64,000 nt of DNA from Chryseobacterium oranimense (GCF_025244725.1 NZ_CP104203.1:434001-498000); one strand, 5' to 3'. Shown: positions 55,799 through 64,000, counted from the first letter of the stretch. Notes: generated by a model from the sequence alone, not told the origin. Made by a program: numbers and translations.

Positions 55799-57070
55799 AT
55801 GCGACGAAAATTGTTATTTGGTGAGCGCATGCTGCTGGGTGACGGAACAGAGCCCTTCAATGCGGTGATTCCGTTCCGGTTGCGCGGAACCTTTAAAGAG
55901 GAAAATATTCAACATGCGCTGAATCAGATTCAGCGCAAACATCCGTGGTTGAGAGCACTCATCAGTCATGATGAAAATAATATCCCGTGGTTTGAAGTTC
56001 CGGAAAGACGTCTGCCCATCCCGATACGGATGGTTGTCCGAAAAGGGGAGGATGACTGGAAAGAAGAATCCGCAAGAGAGTGGAAAACCTTATTTAATTA
56101 CGGAGAATTACCGCTGATCCGTTTTGTATGGATCAAAGGGGAAGAGGTTTCAGATATGCTTTTTTCTTTTCATCACTGTTTGTGTGATGGTGGTTCTGCA
56201 ATGGCTTTCATGTATGAATTTTTGCAGCTGCTGGATCGTCCTACTGCAGAAATTGGGGTGGAAAATCCCATACTCGGAATTCATGATGTGGTTCCTGCTG
56301 AGATTTTAACGAATCGCAAACAAAAACTGAAAGCGAAAGTGATCGGAAGGCTGGCCGCAACAGCCATCAAATGTATTCCTGTCAGCAAAAAAGCTATTGA
56401 CCGGCAAAATGATTATCTGATCCACTGGAAATTTGACAAAGAAATGAGTCAGGAGCTGATTGCTTACTGTAAATCACAGGAAGTTACGGTTAATACGTTC
56501 CTGAGTGCGGCAGTCCTTCAGGCATTTAAAAAAGTGAGAGGGGCAGCGGCCTTCAATAAGGTATCGTGTCCGGTAGATATCAGACGGTTTGCAAAGCAGA
56601 TCAAGGAGGATCATATTTTTGCTTTCGGGCTGATGATCGTGGTTTCAGCGAATCAAAAAATAAGTTTCTCAGAAAATTTAAGACTGATGCAGGAATCTGT
56701 AGAACGGAAAACCTCCAAACTGAATCCTTACATTACCATGATGGTGATGGAATCCGCGCATGATGCTTTGAAAAATTTCACGAAGCTGTTAAAGCACGGC
56801 AAATCTTCCAACGACTGTATGTTTTCCAATCTGGGACGCATTCAGATTCCTCATCAATACAAGGAATTTACACTGGATACCATTTTCAGTCCTTCGGTGA
56901 TTGGGCCTTTGGGCAATACCACAACGATGGTGACATCAACATTCAACGGGGAAATGGATTTTTCATTTGTAGGAAGCGAAGGATATTTACCATATGCTGA
57001 AGCCCTGGCGATTCGTGATGAGGTGATTCAGACGGTGAAATTACAATTAGACCACATAGCAGTATTATGA
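55799..57070 (+). CDS. Condensation-fold acyltransferase (HHxxxDG), copy 1
   Basis: A 423-residue protein of the condensation/PapA/alcohol acyltransferase superfamily. The N-terminal half has IQRKHPWLRALI and the catalytic HHCLCDGGS (His125, His126, Asp130); the C-terminal half has the NTFLSAAVLQAF and NLGRI segments typical of these pseudo-dimers. Such enzymes move an acyl group from a carrier protein or CoA to a hydroxyl or amine. In this operon the acceptor is probably the sugar or the chain. Its stop overlaps the next gene by 4 bases, and the two are paralogues. Confidence 0.85.
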   Translation: MRRKLLFGERMLLGDGTEPFNAVIPFRLRGTFKEENIQHALNQIQRKHPWLRALISHDENNIPWFEVPERRLPIPIRMVVRKGEDDWKEESAREWKTLFNYGELPLIRFVWIKGEEVSDMLFSFHHCLCDGGSAMAFMYEFLQLLDRPTAEIGVENPILGIHDVVPAEILTNRKQKLKAKVIGRLAATAIKCIPVSKKAIDRQNDYLIHWKFDKEMSQELIAYCKSQEVTVNTFLSAAVLQAFKKVRGAAAFNKVSCPVDIRRFAKQIKEDHIFAFGLMIVVSANQKISFSENLRLMQESVERKTSKLNPYITMMVMESAHDALKNFTKLLKHGKSSNDCMFSNLGRIQIPHQYKEFTLDTIFSPSVIGPLGNTTTMVTSTFNGEMDFSFVGSEGYLPYAEALAIRDEVIQTVKLQLDHIAVL

Positions 57071-58320
57071 TCAGGCGAAATTTAATGATGGTGGAACGGA
57101 TCATGTATGTGGATCCCGAAACACCTGTCAATTGTGTATTTACGGCAAAAATTAAAGGGAATATCCCTGAGGAAAACTTTAAGGCTGCTTTAGAAAAAAT
57201 CCAGCAAAAACATCCTTTGCTGAGAACGAGGATTGATAACAGCAGTGAAAAGTATCCTTTTTTTATAGAAGAAAAAGAAATGGGACCCATTCCGCTCCGT
57301 ATTGTTGAGCGGAAAACGAATGAAGACTGGCTGCAGGAATCTGAAAATGAGTGGTTCCGGCTGTTTAAAGATGATAAAAAGCCACTGGCCCAATTGGTCT
57401 GGATCAAAGGACAGGAGGTTTCGGAAATTCTCTGGGTACTGCCTCACTGCATTTGCGACGGAACTTCTCTTGTCACGATGATGACAGAACTGCTTGCTTT
57501 ACTGGATGATCCTGCTGTGGAGCTGAAACCTTATGAGGTATTCAACTCTGTAGACGATTTTCTGCCTTTGGATTTCGATATGAAAAGAAAGAAACGCAAA
57601 GCCCGTTTTTATCTGATGATGGGGCGACTCTTTTTTCTTATGCAGCGTAAAAGTAAGACCAGAAATTTTGGCAACAATTATGTTGTTCATTGGAAGCTGA
57701 ATTCAGATACAACTGCGGAAATAACGGAAAAGGCCAAAGCTCATGGTGTTTCTGTACATGCTTTGCTCTGTTCTTCGTTTATGCAGGCTTTTAGGGATAT
57801 TCAGGGAAATCTTGCCAAAGGAAAGGTGATCAGTCCTGTGGATGTCCGTCATTTTATTCCGGAGATCAGGAAAGATCATGTATTTGCTTTCGCGCCAACC
57901 GTTGAACTGTCATTAAAAAAAGGAAGTACAGGCATTCTGGATAATGCGAGACAGATCAAAAAAGATCTTGTAGAAAAAATAGGAAAAATGGAAGCCAGAG
58001 AGCTTCTGTGGATGGGTGAGCAGATGCATCCTGTCGTTAATCGTATGGTTTCTATGTTGAAATCAACCAAAGGCGGCCATGATGTAACGCTTTCCAATAT
58101 GGGAAAAATTAATATCCCAGGCGATTATAAAAATTTTAAAGTGGAAACCATCATCAGCCCGACTGTTGCTTTTCCATGGCTGAATTCGAATACTTTGGTC
58201 GCAACAACGTATAACCAGCAAATGGACTTTACGTTTATGTCCAACGAGCATTTTCTGCCCAAAGAAGAAGCCGTTACAATTAAAGATAAAGCCATTGAAC
58301 TCCTGACCTCGTCGCTATGA
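57067..58320 (+). CDS. Condensation-fold acyltransferase, copy 2 (PHxxxDG)
   Basis: A 417-residue paralogue of the preceding protein: matching IQQKHPLLRTRI and VHALLCSSFMQAF, SNMGKINIPGDYKNF near the end. The catalytic motif reads PHCICDG, with Pro126 in place of the first His while the catalytic second His127 and Asp131 remain. The first His is not strictly needed in the family, so activity is likely. Two copies suggest two acylations of one product. Coupled by 4-base overlaps to both neighbours. Confidence 0.85.
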   Translation: MIRRNLMMVERIMYVDPETPVNCVFTAKIKGNIPEENFKAALEKIQQKHPLLRTRIDNSSEKYPFFIEEKEMGPIPLRIVERKTNEDWLQESENEWFRLFKDDKKPLAQLVWIKGQEVSEILWVLPHCICDGTSLVTMMTELLALLDDPAVELKPYEVFNSVDDFLPLDFDMKRKKRKARFYLMMGRLFFLMQRKSKTRNFGNNYVVHWKLNSDTTAEITEKAKAHGVSVHALLCSSFMQAFRDIQGNLAKGKVISPVDVRHFIPEIRKDHVFAFAPTVELSLKKGSTGILDNARQIKKDLVEKIGKMEARELLWMGEQMHPVVNRMVSMLKSTKGGHDVTLSNMGKINIPGDYKNFKVETIISPTVAFPWLNSNTLVATTYNQQMDFTFMSNEHFLPKEEAVTIKDKAIELLTSSL

Positions 58321-58871
58321 AATTTAAACTGAAGCTGCCACCTCCTAAAAAACTCAAAAAAACTACGTTGAAACGCTTTTTAATCAGGCGGACGATTTAC
58401 TATGTCCTTCCAAATGTATTCTTCAATTTCATTATTGCTTACGCCAGTTTTCAGGAGTTAGGATATACACACTTCTTTTCCGGAACCCAGAATCTGGCAC
58501 GCCTGACCCTGCCGATGGCTATATTCTTACCGGTAGTCCTTACCATCGATATCATCAACAGGGTGATCATTGCTTCCGAGCAAGGCGCGATTGAATTTAC
58601 GGTAGACGAGCAACTCAATAAAAAGAAGCTGATGACGAAACTGAGCATTTTGCACGGAATTGTTACCGGATTGCTGGTGCTGTCCGTTTTACTGTTAGCG
58701 CAATATAATTGGTCCGAATATTATAAGCTGGATGCTACGGCGATGGCTGTAGTGGTTGGGGTACTGGCGGGGGTACTGTCTGTGGTGTTTGTGTATTTGC
58801 CGGTGTGGAGGTTGAGGAGGTGGATGGGGAGAAGGGGAGCTGTATTGGCTGTGGAAGAGGTTGAGGCGTAG
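58317..58871 (+). CDS. Small membrane protein at the end of the operon
   Basis: A 184-residue protein with a strongly basic start (KFKLKLPPPKKLKKTTLKRF, residues 2-21) and about four hydrophobic segments (40-55, 68-88, 112-128, 143-165). I recognise no family. The basic N-terminus could bind lipid head groups or nucleic acid-like partners; in context it may help export or anchor the product. The last 130 bases are strikingly G-rich and C-poor on this strand, unlike the rest of the gene. It overlaps the acyltransferase gene by 4 bases. Confidence 0.7.
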   Translation: MKFKLKLPPPKKLKKTTLKRFLIRRTIYYVLPNVFFNFIIAYASFQELGYTHFFSGTQNLARLTLPMAIFLPVVLTIDIINRVIIASEQGAIEFTVDEQLNKKKLMTKLSILHGIVTGLLVLSVLLLAQYNWSEYYKLDATAMAVVVGVLAGVLSVVFVYLPVWRLRRWMGRRGAVLAVEEVEA

Positions 58872-59082
58872 TGTAACAGAATTTTTTCATCACCTTGTTT
58901 TGTTTGAAATTCTGCCACCAATCTTCTTTCCTATTGAGGAATAAATTTCCACTAATACAAATCACAGATTACAAATTTTGCGTCTTTACTGAGTATCAGC
59001 TTCTTTCTTTGCAACCCTAATGAACAGGTTATTCAACTTTAGTGAAAAAAAACTATTTTTGCCACAAAAAAATAACCTGATT
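58872..59082 (+). other. Spacer with possible weak stem and -7 box
   Basis: CAGAATTT (58877-58884) and AAATTCTG (58907-58914) could form a stem over a 22-base loop, a weak end signal for the operon. TATTTTTG at 59054-59061 is a good -7 box for the next gene but has no correctly spaced TTG. The flank CACTAATACAAATCACAGA is the same sort of degenerate spacer as at 18.4 kb. Confidence 0.4.
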
Positions 59083-60609
59083 ATGAGAAAACTTCTATTC
59101 TTTTTCTTTTTAAGTTTTGTTTCTGCTTCCGGCCAGGTCGTTGATGCCAATTATGGGACAAGTGGAAAACTTTTTGTCAATATTCCCCCTACTCAAAACA
59201 GGGAATATAACATAAAAACCTTCTATACTGCTGATCAGAAAACAGTCAATATTGGCTACTACGATACCGGTTCTTTTACCACCAAAACATATTTTATTAC
59301 CAAATATAATTACGATGGAACACCGGACGCAACTTTTGGAACCAATGGACTTTTAAGTATTCCGGCTTATCCAAACAATCCGGGACAAATTACAGTGCAA
59401 GGTTCTGTGACGCTGGATGATAACTCCATTATCCTTTCCTGCTCTGCCAATATGAAAGCTTATCTTGTTAAGATCACTGGAAATGGAAGCATTGATACTT
59501 CTTTCGGAGATAATGGTTTTAAGCTTGCTGATTTTCTTTTTACACCGACTACATTGACCTATGGGAATTTAATGAAGGATGAGGCTAATCAAATTTTTGT
59601 TGTTTATGGTTCAACCGTTGGTAATCCTTCAAAAACATATACCAAACTTTGCAAAATTTTGCCCAACGGGACGATCGATACTAGTTTCGGGAATAATGGT
59701 TTCAGCTCAATATTGATAGACCGAGATTATAAATTTCAAACCCTGAAACAAACCAGAATTAAGAATGGTAAAATATACAACTTTGCCACGTCGTTCTATT
59801 ATAATAACAGTGGAATTTATACACAGACAGATGTCTGGACCTGTCATTTTTTAAATGGAACTCCCGATGCCAGTTTCGGAGATAATGGCTATGTTTATGT
59901 CCCAAGAGATATTACTATTTATGACTATAATATCCAGGAAGACGGTAAGATCCTGACCACAAATTATGTGGATGTGAGTTCTGCCAATAGTTATGTAAGA
60001 GGTTCCAGATACCTGCGCTCGGGAGCGATAGATACATCATTTGGAAATGGTGGGAAAGTGGAATCTGGATTCGGACAATGGAGTGTGCACATTCCGCATA
60101 GAATTATGGAAATAGATCATCATGTGTATATTTTTTCTTCTTATTACAAAAGTGATTCACCTGTTGAATATGCAGCAACGATATTAAAATATAATACCAA
60201 CGGAGTTAGTGATGCCTCCTTTGGGACGGGTGGCTTGTTTAAAGTCCCTGCCAATATCAGTTCTGTTGCAGATGTTTTTGTGATTGGAGACAAGGGCTTT
60301 ATCCTTACGGTTCAGAAGAATACATATGGAGAGCTTTTTAATATGAAAGTGGATTATAATATGAATTTTTTAAGCACTGAGTCTGCAGTTCTGGCTCCTG
60401 GAATGAAATTATTTCCAAATCCGGTTACAGATATTCTTTACCTTTCAAATGTAAAAAATGAGAATTTTATCATTTATAATGCTGCCGGACAAAAAGTTAA
60501 GTCAGGTTCTTATACAGCAGGAAAAGGCATCCACATCCAGGATCTCAGCAAAGGAAGTTATTGGCTGAAACTTGAGCACTCAAAAGCTGTTCAGTTTATA
60601 AAAAAATAA
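59083..60609 (+). CDS. Delta-60-repeat secreted protein with T9SS sorting domain
   Basis: A 508-residue exported protein: signal peptide (MRKLLFFFFLSFVSASGQ), repeated units with the SFGxNG signature (DATFGTNGLL, DTSFGDNGF, DTSFGNNGF, DASFGDNGY, DTSFGNGGK, DASFGTGG) that form a delta-60/DUF5122-type beta-propeller (about 35-420), and a C-terminal type A sorting domain (about 435-508, GMKLFPNPVTDILYLS ... IYNAAGQKVKSG ... LSKGSYWLKL). The start at 59083 is preferred over 59020 because a -7 box lies between them and the signal peptide follows. Role unknown; probably surface-bound or released. Confidence 0.88.
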   Translation: MRKLLFFFFLSFVSASGQVVDANYGTSGKLFVNIPPTQNREYNIKTFYTADQKTVNIGYYDTGSFTTKTYFITKYNYDGTPDATFGTNGLLSIPAYPNNPGQITVQGSVTLDDNSIILSCSANMKAYLVKITGNGSIDTSFGDNGFKLADFLFTPTTLTYGNLMKDEANQIFVVYGSTVGNPSKTYTKLCKILPNGTIDTSFGNNGFSSILIDRDYKFQTLKQTRIKNGKIYNFATSFYYNNSGIYTQTDVWTCHFLNGTPDASFGDNGYVYVPRDITIYDYNIQEDGKILTTNYVDVSSANSYVRGSRYLRSGAIDTSFGNGGKVESGFGQWSVHIPHRIMEIDHHVYIFSSYYKSDSPVEYAATILKYNTNGVSDASFGTGGLFKVPANISSVADVFVIGDKGFILTVQKNTYGELFNMKVDYNMNFLSTESAVLAPGMKLFPNPVTDILYLSNVKNENFIIYNAAGQKVKSGSYTAGKGIHIQDLSKGSYWLKLEHSKAVQFIKK

Positions 60610-60672
60610 AGAATTGATATACTTTTATACAGGTAATTTACGTAGTTTAAAGTATAGATAAGTTTAAAATTT

Positions 60673-60708
60673 AAAATAGGCCTGACTAAGATAAGTCAGG
60701 TCTATTTT
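60673..60708 (+). terminator. Rho-independent terminator
   Basis: AAAATAGGCCTGACT pairs with AGTCAGGTCTATTTT (one G-T wobble) across a 6-base loop, 64 bases after the stop codon of the propeller gene. The arms' A/T ends allow action in both directions. Confidence 0.85.
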
Positions 60709-60793
60709 AATTACATCATATGCTATCCTTACTACTAATTTTCAAGCATATTTTTCAAAAACCTTATCTTCGCTACGATAAAAAACCTGACAA

Positions 60794-61339
60794 ATGAAAA
60801 AAACAATATTCCTCCTTTCGGCTGTTCTTGTACTGAATTCCTGCGTGGTAAGAACTGCAACAAAAGTAGTGACAGGAGTTGCCAAAGTAGGTTACAAGGC
60901 TGTAAAGGGTACCGTAAACGGGATCAGCTGGGCCGTAAGCAAAGCCAAAGGACAAATAGATGAAGACCGTGTAGACGGAACCTGGAAAGTGGTAGGGGTT
61001 TACAAAGGCTCTTTCGAAGAATTTTCAAATGATCAGAATCCCGAAAGTTCATTCACTTCCGAATGTGCGGAAGGCTACGACCAGATTGTTTTCAAGGCTA
61101 AAAAATCCAAATTCAAGCCTGTACACTGTAGTTCCGGCGATGAAGACTGGGTAAAATATTCTATGGAATTCGGGAAAAATCCTTTAACTAAAGAAAAGGA
61201 AAACTATATAGAATACAACTCCAACAATTATATTTCAGTAATTGACGTTAACAACAAAACGATGGTCCTGGAAGGAAACCTGATGCCTAAACTTGCTTTT
61301 TCCGGAGTTAAGCTGTATCTGCTGGAAAAAGTAAAATAA
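60794..61339 (+). CDS. Lipoprotein of unknown function
   Basis: A 181-residue predicted lipoprotein: signal MKKTIFLLSAVLVL, lipobox LNSC with Cys17. An amphipathic, Lys/Val-rich stretch follows (about 20-55, VVRTATKVVTGVAKVGYKAV), then a globular part starting VDGTWKVVGVYKGSF with two further Cys. The later part resembles small lipocalin-like DUF domains, but I cannot name one. A TATCTTCG box lies about 20 bases upstream of the start. It is followed by a large palindrome without another gene nearby. Confidence 0.75.
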   Translation: MKKTIFLLSAVLVLNSCVVRTATKVVTGVAKVGYKAVKGTVNGISWAVSKAKGQIDEDRVDGTWKVVGVYKGSFEEFSNDQNPESSFTSECAEGYDQIVFKAKKSKFKPVHCSSGDEDWVKYSMEFGKNPLTKEKENYIEYNSNNYISVIDVNNKTMVLEGNLMPKLAFSGVKLYLLEKVK

Positions 61340-61699
61340 TGGGTTGTTTTTTATCAATTGTTCTTTTGTCTTGAAACAAAAGAACCAAAAATTCAAGGCT
61401 TGGAATCTTTCGCTAAAAAATAAAATTTGCTCCTAAAATTCCCAAAACTTGTGCGGATTGAATGTTTCTTCTTCGGTTCAACGTTTCGTCCGCACTCAAA
61501 CAGTGGGAATTTTTTAACGGATCAATTTTTATTTTTTTTAACGCTACAGCTTCCCAGGCCGATAAAAATGGACTGCCACGATCAGAACAGGGCATTTCTT
61601 TAAACTTAAACGTCAATCATAATACTTTAACAAACATTGTAATGTCCCCTCGATAAATTTTTGTTCTTTTGCAAAATAGTATTAATCTTAAATCATTCC
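61340..61699 (+). other. Gene-free stretch around the palindrome
   Basis: Apart from the palindrome, the remaining about 140 bases before 61700 contain no gene. They are AT-rich with several T-runs. The acyltransferase promoter is expected here, but no full TTG/TAnnTTTG pair is found (TTG at 61637 and TTCTTTTG at 61664 are near misses with 24-base spacing). Confidence 0.4.
61361..61562. repeat. Long imperfect palindrome, probable dispersed element
   Basis: A left-edge stem TTCTTTTG (61361)/CAAAAGAA (61377) is followed by a large nested inverted repeat. Outer arms: CAAGGCTTGGAATCTTTCGC (61394 on) against GGCCTGGGAAGCTGTAGCGT (complement of 61560 back). Inner arms: AAAATTCCCA (61435) with TGGGAATTTT (61504), then GTGCGGA (61451) with TCCGCAC (61489). 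The whole can fold into one hairpin about 165 bases long. Sequence of this type occurs, as I remember, many times in Chryseobacterium genomes. A 64-codon plus-strand frame here is by-product. Confidence 0.6.
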
Positions 61700-62839
61700 A
61701 TGTCGAAGTTCGATGAAATCAGGCCTTTTTATGATCATGAAGTAAATGAAGCATTGCGGGGAATCGCCCGTGATCCTATGATGACGGCACTGATGGGGTT
61801 CACCTTTCCTGATGTTGATAAGCAGGTTTGGCGTGAACAGTTTAAAAATATTCATTCGATAAGCGATTTTCAGCACCAGTTTATTGCCCACACGATTCGT
61901 CAGATCCTGGCCAAGAGCTCCGAAGGTTTAACGACTTCCGGATTTGAAAAGCTGGCCCCAAATACACCCTATCTTTTCGTTTCCAACCACAGGGATATTG
62001 TTTTGGATACCTCGCTGCTGAATCTCGTGCTGCTTGAGAAAGAGTTTATCATGACATCTTCCGCAATTGGAGACAACCTGGTTCAGAAAACATTTTTACA
62101 TGTACTGGCAAAGCTGAACCGTAACTTTTTGGTTCAGAGAGGGCTTTCCATCCGTGAACAGCTGAAGAGTTCCCAGACCATGTCCGAATATATTGAACAG
62201 CTTTTACATGTCGAAAAACGTTCCGTCTGGATTGCCCAGCGGGAAGGCCGTACCAAAGACGGAAACGATGCTACGCAACAAGGTGTTTTAAAAATGCTGG
62301 CAATGGCAGCCGGTGATCTTTCTTTGACGGATTATTTTAAAACGCTCAAAATAGTTCCCATATCCATCTCTTACGAATACGATCCTACCGATTCCTTAAA
62401 AATGCCGCAGCTTCTGGCCAGGCACAGGGATGAGGAATACATAAAAGGCAAGGATGAGGATTTTATGACCATGCTGAGCGGAGTATTGGGGCAAAAGAAG
62501 AGAATCCACATCCATGCGGGAACCGTGCTGGATACAGAACTGGACGATATAGCGCACCTTGAGAATAAAAATAAGCAGCTGCAGGCGATTGCCCAGATGA
62601 TTGACGATTCCATCATACAGAACTATAAACTTTGGCCTACTAAGTTTATCGCTTATGATCTTCTCCACAATACTGATACTTACGCATCAGAATATACGGA
62701 CCAGGAAAAACAGTTGTTTATCAGAAGACTTGAAATGCGGATAGATCTTTCTGATGCCGTTTCACAAGAGTTTTTCTTAGCAATGTATGCCAACCCTCTG
62801 ATTAATAAAATGAAGTCCGGACAAAAGTCTCCGGAATAA
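61700..62839 (+). CDS. Glycerol-phosphate acyltransferase-like (PlsC family) protein
   Basis: A 379-residue member of the PlsC/PlsB acyltransferase group. The catalytic region starts VSNHRDIVLDTSLLN with His97 and Asp99/Asp103, then a later VQRGLSIREQ and QREGRTKDG, matching acyltransferase motifs II-III (Arg and EGR). It lacks a long membrane helix, so it may act peripherally on lipids. Start ATG 61700 is chosen over the TTG at 61661, which gives a leader-like N-terminus. Could serve in phospholipid synthesis or make lipid for the envelope. Confidence 0.82.
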   Translation: MSKFDEIRPFYDHEVNEALRGIARDPMMTALMGFTFPDVDKQVWREQFKNIHSISDFQHQFIAHTIRQILAKSSEGLTTSGFEKLAPNTPYLFVSNHRDIVLDTSLLNLVLLEKEFIMTSSAIGDNLVQKTFLHVLAKLNRNFLVQRGLSIREQLKSSQTMSEYIEQLLHVEKRSVWIAQREGRTKDGNDATQQGVLKMLAMAAGDLSLTDYFKTLKIVPISISYEYDPTDSLKMPQLLARHRDEEYIKGKDEDFMTMLSGVLGQKKRIHIHAGTVLDTELDDIAHLENKNKQLQAIAQMIDDSIIQNYKLWPTKFIAYDLLHNTDTYASEYTDQEKQLFIRRLEMRIDLSDAVSQEFFLAMYANPLINKMKSGQKSPE

Positions 62840-62987
62840 TGCCTCACAGTCAATCAATCTGCGTTTAGCAGTCTTATTAACCATCCGGTAATATCAACGC
62901 TTCATCAGATCAACGAAGTTGATCCATCTTTGCCATCCTTAAAATATAAGGCATCATTAATTATTCTTTGCGTCAAAAAACTACGCA

Positions 62988-63428
62988 TTAATAATAAAAG
63001 TGATGGGTAAAAAAGTAAATAAAAGAATCTCCTGTCTCAATAATATAGCTGATCTCACTGTCATAGTTTTTTCTGCCGGGATCTGCATCATCTTGATACA
63101 CATACTGAACTTCACCCTCCAAATAAGCCTCTATTCCTAAGCTGATCTTCCAGAGTCTTTCAAAATCAGCAATTTTTTCTGCCATTGATTCCTTATCCCT
63201 CGGGATGATTTCTGAATTCTGTATTTCAAACTCATCCGAACCGGAAGCCGCCATCGCTGAAATAATAAAGGAATGAATATCCGGGATTTCACTTTTTCGG
63301 ACTTTAATAAGGATAAAGACAATTTCATCTTTATTGAAAACAGTTTCTAGGATGTCTTTTTTCAGTATTAAAAAATCGTGGTCCCGTTTCTTTAATTTTT
63401 CCGTTAATACAGATTGATCGAATGGCAT
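62988..63428 (-). CDS. Hypothetical acidic protein
   Basis: A 146-residue soluble protein without signal peptide or membrane segment; starts MPFDQSVLTEKLKKRDHDF and ends SFIYFFTHHFYY. Mixed alpha/beta pattern; no motif I recognise. Divergent from the egtD-like gene with a 129-base gap. Real-gene status rests on length and composition. Confidence 0.55.
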   Translation of the reverse strand: MPFDQSVLTEKLKKRDHDFLILKKDILETVFNKDEIVFILIKVRKSEIPDIHSFIISAMAASGSDEFEIQNSEIIPRDKESMAEKIADFERLWKISLGIEAYLEGEVQYVYQDDADPGRKNYDSEISYIIETGDSFIYFFTHHFYY

Positions 63429-63557
63429 TTTTTAAATTCTTACGATAAATATAAAATTAATATATTTATTAAGCTGAAACTAAGGGTGTTTTATGGAATT
63501 TAATGTTGGAGCGGCAAGATAGTTGTAGTGAACTAAAAACCACACAAATTAAAACAT

Positions 63558-64000
63558 ATGAATTTACAGTTAAAACCACATGCAATGGTAGAGAACCGTC
63601 ATGCCGGCAGTTTTCATCTTGATATTCTGCAGGGCTTAAAAAGCATTCCGAAAAGGTTATCTTCCAAATATTTTTATGATAAAGAAGGCGACCGTATTTT
63701 TCAGGAAATTATGGCCATGCCCGAATACTATCTTACCCAATGTGAACTCGATATCTTCAAAAATAAAACAGCAGATCTCGCCAGCCTCATCATCCCGGAA
63801 AATGAACCTTTTGATCTTATAGAACTAGGAGCGGGGGATGCTATGAAATCTACCTTTTTACTCAGGTACCTCGTTGAAAAGAAAACTGATTTTACCTATA
63901 TGCCCATCGATATTTCAGGTAATATTCTTTCCATTTTAAATGAAAAACTAAGCCGGGAGTTACCGGGTCTGAAAACAATTACCCTGGAAGGTGAGTACTT
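63558..64000 (+). CDS. egtD: EgtD-like histidine N-methyltransferase, cut by window end
   Basis: Partial: 147 codons from ATG 63558 with no stop before the window ends. The protein starts with MNLQLKPHAMVENRH and has LSSKYFYDKEGDRIFQEI, EYYLTQCELDIF, then IELGAGDAMKSTFLL, the SAM-binding loop, and MPIDISGNIL. These match L-histidine N-alpha-methyltransferase (EgtD) of ergothioneine synthesis and its homologues. Usual length is about 320, so over half is missing. An egtB partner would be expected nearby outside the window. It could be a methyltransferase for another substrate. Confidence 0.82.
   Translation, partial: MNLQLKPHAMVENRHAGSFHLDILQGLKSIPKRLSSKYFYDKEGDRIFQEIMAMPEYYLTQCELDIFKNKTADLASLIIPENEPFDLIELGAGDAMKSTFLLRYLVEKKTDFTYMPIDISGNILSILNEKLSRELPGLKTITLEGEY

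Noticed and set aside
41072..58871. Flexirubin or aryl-polyene pigment cluster
   Set aside because: Those clusters use small separate ketosynthases, a 3-hydroxyacyl dehydratase and an ammonia-lyase; here the KS domains sit in large PUFA-type proteins and no such partners occur.
59020..59082. Upstream start for the delta-60-repeat protein
   Set aside because: A -7 promoter box lies within it and the signal peptide begins at 59083.
61462..61656. 64-codon plus-strand frame in the palindrome
   Set aside because: Encoded by the palindromic repeat itself; open frame is a side effect of the element.
1..64000. CRISPR arrays, tRNA, rRNA, integrase or insertion sequence
   Set aside because: Looked for regularly spaced repeats, tRNA-like cloverleaf stretches, and transposase/integrase motifs; none was evident by eye.

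Overview
The window comes from the chromosome of a Flavobacteriia member, most likely Chryseobacterium or a close relative. This is inferred from AT-rich intergenic DNA, TonB-dependent receptors with carboxypeptidase-regulatory-like N-termini, type IX secretion (T9SS) C-terminal sorting domains, LytTR/LytS-type signalling, promoters of the Bacteroidetes form TTG-N17-23-TAnnTTTG, and overall gene style. No rRNA, tRNA, CRISPR array, integrase or insertion sequence was seen.

Left part (1-11.8 kb): a urea-use locus. It holds urease subunits ureABC, an outer-membrane beta-barrel gene, accessory genes ureEFGD, a nickel-type permease, a UT-family urea channel, a TonB-dependent receptor and an AraC regulator. 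Together these could import urea and nickel, mature the enzyme and control it. Spacers here carry short palindromes and degenerate repeats.

Middle part (11.9-40.5 kb): mixed chromosomal genes. These include a poxvirus-type topoisomerase IB, an Xaa-Pro aminopeptidase, two Crp/Fnr regulators each close to NAD(P)-binding oxidoreductases, mnmE, a 2144-residue SpvB/RHS protein ending in a variable tip with an HEFGH motif and followed after one base by a small lipoprotein (possible toxin/immunity pair), VOC/AraC/epimerase/cupin genes, a secreted glutaminase, and a LytS/LytTR two-component system divergent from an outer-membrane receptor.

Right part (40.5-58.9 kb): the most striking region, one tightly packed eight-gene operon. 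Two multidomain proteins carry, between them, the five activities normally split over PfaA-E of polyunsaturated fatty acid synthases: two nitronate-monooxygenase-like modules, KS-AT-ACP-ACP-KR; then KS-AT-DH and a fused phosphopantetheinyl transferase. They are followed by a free ACP, an alpha/beta hydrolase, a tandem-duplicated GT-B glycosyltransferase, two condensation-fold acyltransferases and a small membrane protein. This reads as an iterative polyketide/fatty-acid glycolipid assembly line that I do not recognise as a characterised system. A promoter with a perfect 26-bp dyad just after its predicted start site lies upstream.

Right end (59-64 kb): a delta-60-repeat T9SS protein, a lipoprotein, a large imperfect palindrome, a glycerol-phosphate acyltransferase-like gene, a hypothetical gene and the 5' part of an egtD-like methyltransferase cut by the window edge.
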